Assembly (NCBI GenBank): GCA_002347925.1
Contig: DDYL01000130.1
Coordinates: forward strand, 50,926-57,780
Direction of reading: 5' to 3'
DNA from: Chloroflexi bacterium UBA2235
GTDB taxonomy: Bacteria > Chloroflexota > UBA11872 > UBA12225
Length of the DNA stretch: 6,855 nt
Position 1 is the first letter of the stretch, and every line of letters begins with the position of its first letter. A model generated the notes under the pieces. The model saw only the letters and a program-made list of their open reading frames with translations. It was not told where the DNA came from and did no database searches. Positions 5,886 through 6,855 of the stretch are shown in pieces. The translations under genes were made by a program, and so were the position numbers.

Positions 5886-6524
5886 TCAGCTCCACCCAAA
5901 CGGATCCTGTCGGCGTAATACCACCGAAATTCCGTGGCGTCGCCGAAGGACGTCCACCACCCTCCGATCAGTAACCGAGAGTTCCTGTGTGTGGGGCGAA
6001 GCGCCCCCGAAAAGGTCCCGCTTTTCCAATCGTCGGTCCAGAATCACCATCACCACGGCCGGAAACGCGACTGCAAGGAGGACCGCATCGGCAATTGCAC
6101 CTTGAACCGGACGGGCATCCTGCTTGAGCACCGTGACCGTGACGGCAATCCTGACCGCCACACTGCCCGGATCATCCGCACCATCATCCCAATTGCCATC
6201 AGCAGCCGCGTCTTCACCGACGCCCGCCGTTGCGGCAGCAACGCCTTGGGTCACAACCAAGGTAGGAGCGACACGCAATCCGAGGAAGCTCGGAACCGAC
6301 CACCGACCGTCTCGCGTCACCGTGATTGCTTGAGACGGACGTACAGCACCCTGAATGGCGCGTTCCGCGTCTGCCGCCAGAAAAACTTCACCCGCCCGTG
6401 CAGGATCAAACTCCCCCTCTTCAAGCGCGACAGTGACACGATTCACGAGCGCTTCGATGCCTTCGATTGAGCCTGTACGCCTTCCAACACCCTTGACGGA
6501 GGCACTATCGCCAACAATTCTCAT
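5886..6524 (-). CDS. Unrecognised 212-residue protein
   Basis: I do not recognise this family. Several points indicate a real gene: an ATG at 6524 with a TACGAT -10 element six bases upstream, a long clean frame whose stop is followed after 40 bases by the next gene, and the absence of a better frame on either strand. The first 75 residues look like a folded alpha/beta segment (EGIEALVNRVTVALEEG at 21-37, then AGEVFLAADAERAIQGAV at 44-61). An acidic, Gly/Ala-rich linker follows (about 102-120, GEDAAADGNWDDGADDPG). After it comes a beta-rich segment VAVRIAVTVTVL (122-133) and a hydrophobic stretch AIADAVLLAVAFPAVVMVIL (143-162) that could be a single membrane helix or a buried helix and strand. 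The C-terminus is rich in Arg. A faint likeness to Asp23/Gls24 (VxVxIxVxVxV, then an xIxxAVxxAV helix) is too weak to name it. The frame extends upstream to 6581 without a recognisable start signal. Confidence 0.62.
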   Translation of the reverse strand: MRIVGDSASVKGVGRRTGSIEGIEALVNRVTVALEEGEFDPARAGEVFLAADAERAIQGAVRPSQAITVTRDGRWSVPSFLGLRVAPTLVVTQGVAAATAGVGEDAAADGNWDDGADDPGSVAVRIAVTVTVLKQDARPVQGAIADAVLLAVAFPAVVMVILDRRLEKRDLFGGASPHTQELSVTDRRVVDVLRRRHGISVVLRRQDPFGWS

Positions 6525-6530
6525 GCGCTC

Positions 6531-6536
6531 ATCGTA
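6531..6536 (-). promoter_or_regulatory. -10 element (TACGAT) for a leaderless transcript of the unrecognised gene
   Basis: On the minus strand TACGAT (6536-6531) ends six bases before the ATG at 6524, the spacing at which the transcript would start on the A of the start codon. There is no Shine-Dalgarno between them. It lies at the left side of the 84-base divergent gap, whose right side carries the promoter of the YggX-like gene. Confidence 0.5.
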
Positions 6537-6581
6537 TCCATCGGAAACTACGGATTGAAAACAGATTCTCGGGACGGCCAA

Positions 6582-6593
6582 TCACCGCGGTGA
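6582..6593. promoter_or_regulatory. Perfect 12-base palindrome, candidate operator
   Basis: TCACCGCGGTGA is a perfect inverted repeat without a loop. It ends three bases before the TACACT -10 element of the YggX-like gene (6597-6602), so it lies in the spacer region of that promoter, where a bound dimeric repressor would block polymerase. It is 45 bases from the -10 element of the divergent gene and could affect both. No regulator gene is in the window, and no second copy of the site was noticed, so function is inferred from position and symmetry only. Confidence 0.4.
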
Positions 6594-6596
6594 CGC

Positions 6597-6602
6597 TACA
6601 CT
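6597..6602 (+). promoter_or_regulatory. -10 element (TACACT) for a leaderless YggX-like transcript
   Basis: TACACT ends six bases before the ATG at 6609, placing the predicted transcription start on the start codon; the six bases between (TTGTCC) hold no Shine-Dalgarno. The same hexamer precedes the isomerase-like gene (seven bases before its ATG) and the exported metallopeptidase (twelve bases). No clear -35 box is found at the usual distance. Confidence 0.55.
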
Positions 6603-6608
6603 TTGTCC

Positions 6609-6845
6609 ATGGCCGATGTGACATGCGCGCGCTGTGAAAAGGTTGGACCTGCGCTCGACCACCTACCAATGGCCGGCGCGCGTGGCACCCTCGTTCGTTC
6701 ACGCATATGTGTGCCCTGCTGGGAACTCTGGGTTGAGGAATCCAAGTTGCTCATCAACCACCACGGGATAGAGGTAGCCGATCCCCAGCAGCGAAAACGC
6801 CTCTACCCGATAATGGCCGAATTCCTGAAACTCCCGGAACTGTGA
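6609..6845 (+). CDS. Small two-CxxC protein with YggX-like (Fe(2+)-trafficking) C-terminus
   Basis: A 78-residue protein. Cys6-Cys9 and Cys34-Cys37 form two CxxC pairs that could bind Zn or Fe as a zinc-ribbon-like knuckle. The second half follows the YggX pattern: CWELWVEESKLLIN (37-50) corresponds to the AWxxWxxxQTxLIN helix, and a later QQRKRLYPIMAEFL (60-73) to the HRxxLxxxMxxFL helix. YggX in proteobacteria protects iron-sulfur enzymes against oxidative damage and is thought to handle Fe(II). Here the N-terminal half carries the Cys pairs that the E. coli protein lacks, so a related metal-handling or redox-sensing role is plausible but inferred. The frame can open at a TTG at 6603, but the ATG at 6609 is chosen because of its six-base distance from the -10 element. 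It is divergent from the unrecognised gene, and the window ends ten bases after its stop. Confidence 0.78.
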   Translation: MADVTCARCEKVGPALDHLPMAGARGTLVRSRICVPCWELWVEESKLLINHHGIEVADPQQRKRLYPIMAEFLKLPEL

Positions 6846-6855
6846 CCGGGTCGAA

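Noticed and set aside
5846..5899. Upstream start at 5899 for the isomerase-like protein
   Set aside because: It would overlap the preceding gene and include the TACACT promoter element inside the coding region; the barrel begins right after the ATG at 5845.
5934..6470. 178-codon open frame on + opposite the unrecognised gene
   Set aside because: Composition (His, Arg, Asn and Cys scattered irregularly) is typical of an antisense shadow. The minus frame has a promoter-start arrangement and protein-like hydrophobic patterning.
1..6855. Mobile element, CRISPR array, phage or defence system
   Set aside because: No regular direct repeats, transposase or integrase motifs, tRNA-bounded attachment sites or defence-type domains were seen; gene content and arrangement look like ordinary chromosome.

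Overview
The window looks like a stretch of bacterial chromosome with moderately high G+C. It is densely coded and shows no transposase, integrase, CRISPR array, tRNA, rRNA or phage genes. Three features suggest a non-proteobacterial lineage such as Chloroflexota, an inference that no marker gene here can prove: a very small basic ribosomal-type protein, a small two-CxxC protein with a YggX-like end, and several start codons that lack a Shine-Dalgarno sequence but carry a TANNNT hexamer 6-9 bases upstream, the layout expected for leaderless mRNAs.

Layout, left to right. Bases 1-175 hold several hairpins, a possible C-terminal gene fragment on + and, at 131-162, a terminator serving the next gene. 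A 41-residue Arg/Lys-rich protein (176-301, -) is divergent from a class C beta-lactamase-fold serine hydrolase (329-1450, +). The two appear to share one bidirectional promoter with overlapping -10 elements. Convergent with the hydrolase is an M42-like dinuclear metallo-aminopeptidase (1489-2709, -). Divergent from that peptidase is an exported HExxH metallopeptidase with a Tat-like signal (2792-4039, +). Convergent with the latter is a same-strand block on -, transcribed from right to left: an unrecognised 212-residue protein (5886-6524), a TIM-barrel sugar isomerase/epimerase-like protein (4988-5845) and an atypical FolD (4075-4944). A 78-residue YggX-like protein with two CxxC pairs (6609-6845, +) closes the window, divergent from the unrecognised gene.

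The genes do not form one obvious pathway. Three are hydrolases (one serine, two zinc-type), which hints at peptide or cell-wall turnover. The isomerase and FolD may share a transcript, with 43 bases between them. The most notable points are: a FolD whose catalytic lysine (E. coli Lys54) is a leucine and whose VGPMT signature reads TLPMT, suggesting a paralogue with altered chemistry; a recurring TACACT-type -10 element immediately upstream of start codons; a symmetric divergent promoter; a perfect 12-base palindrome just upstream of one -10 element; and a well-formed gene of unknown family. No clearly new multi-gene system, such as a defence or mobile system, can be supported from this sequence.
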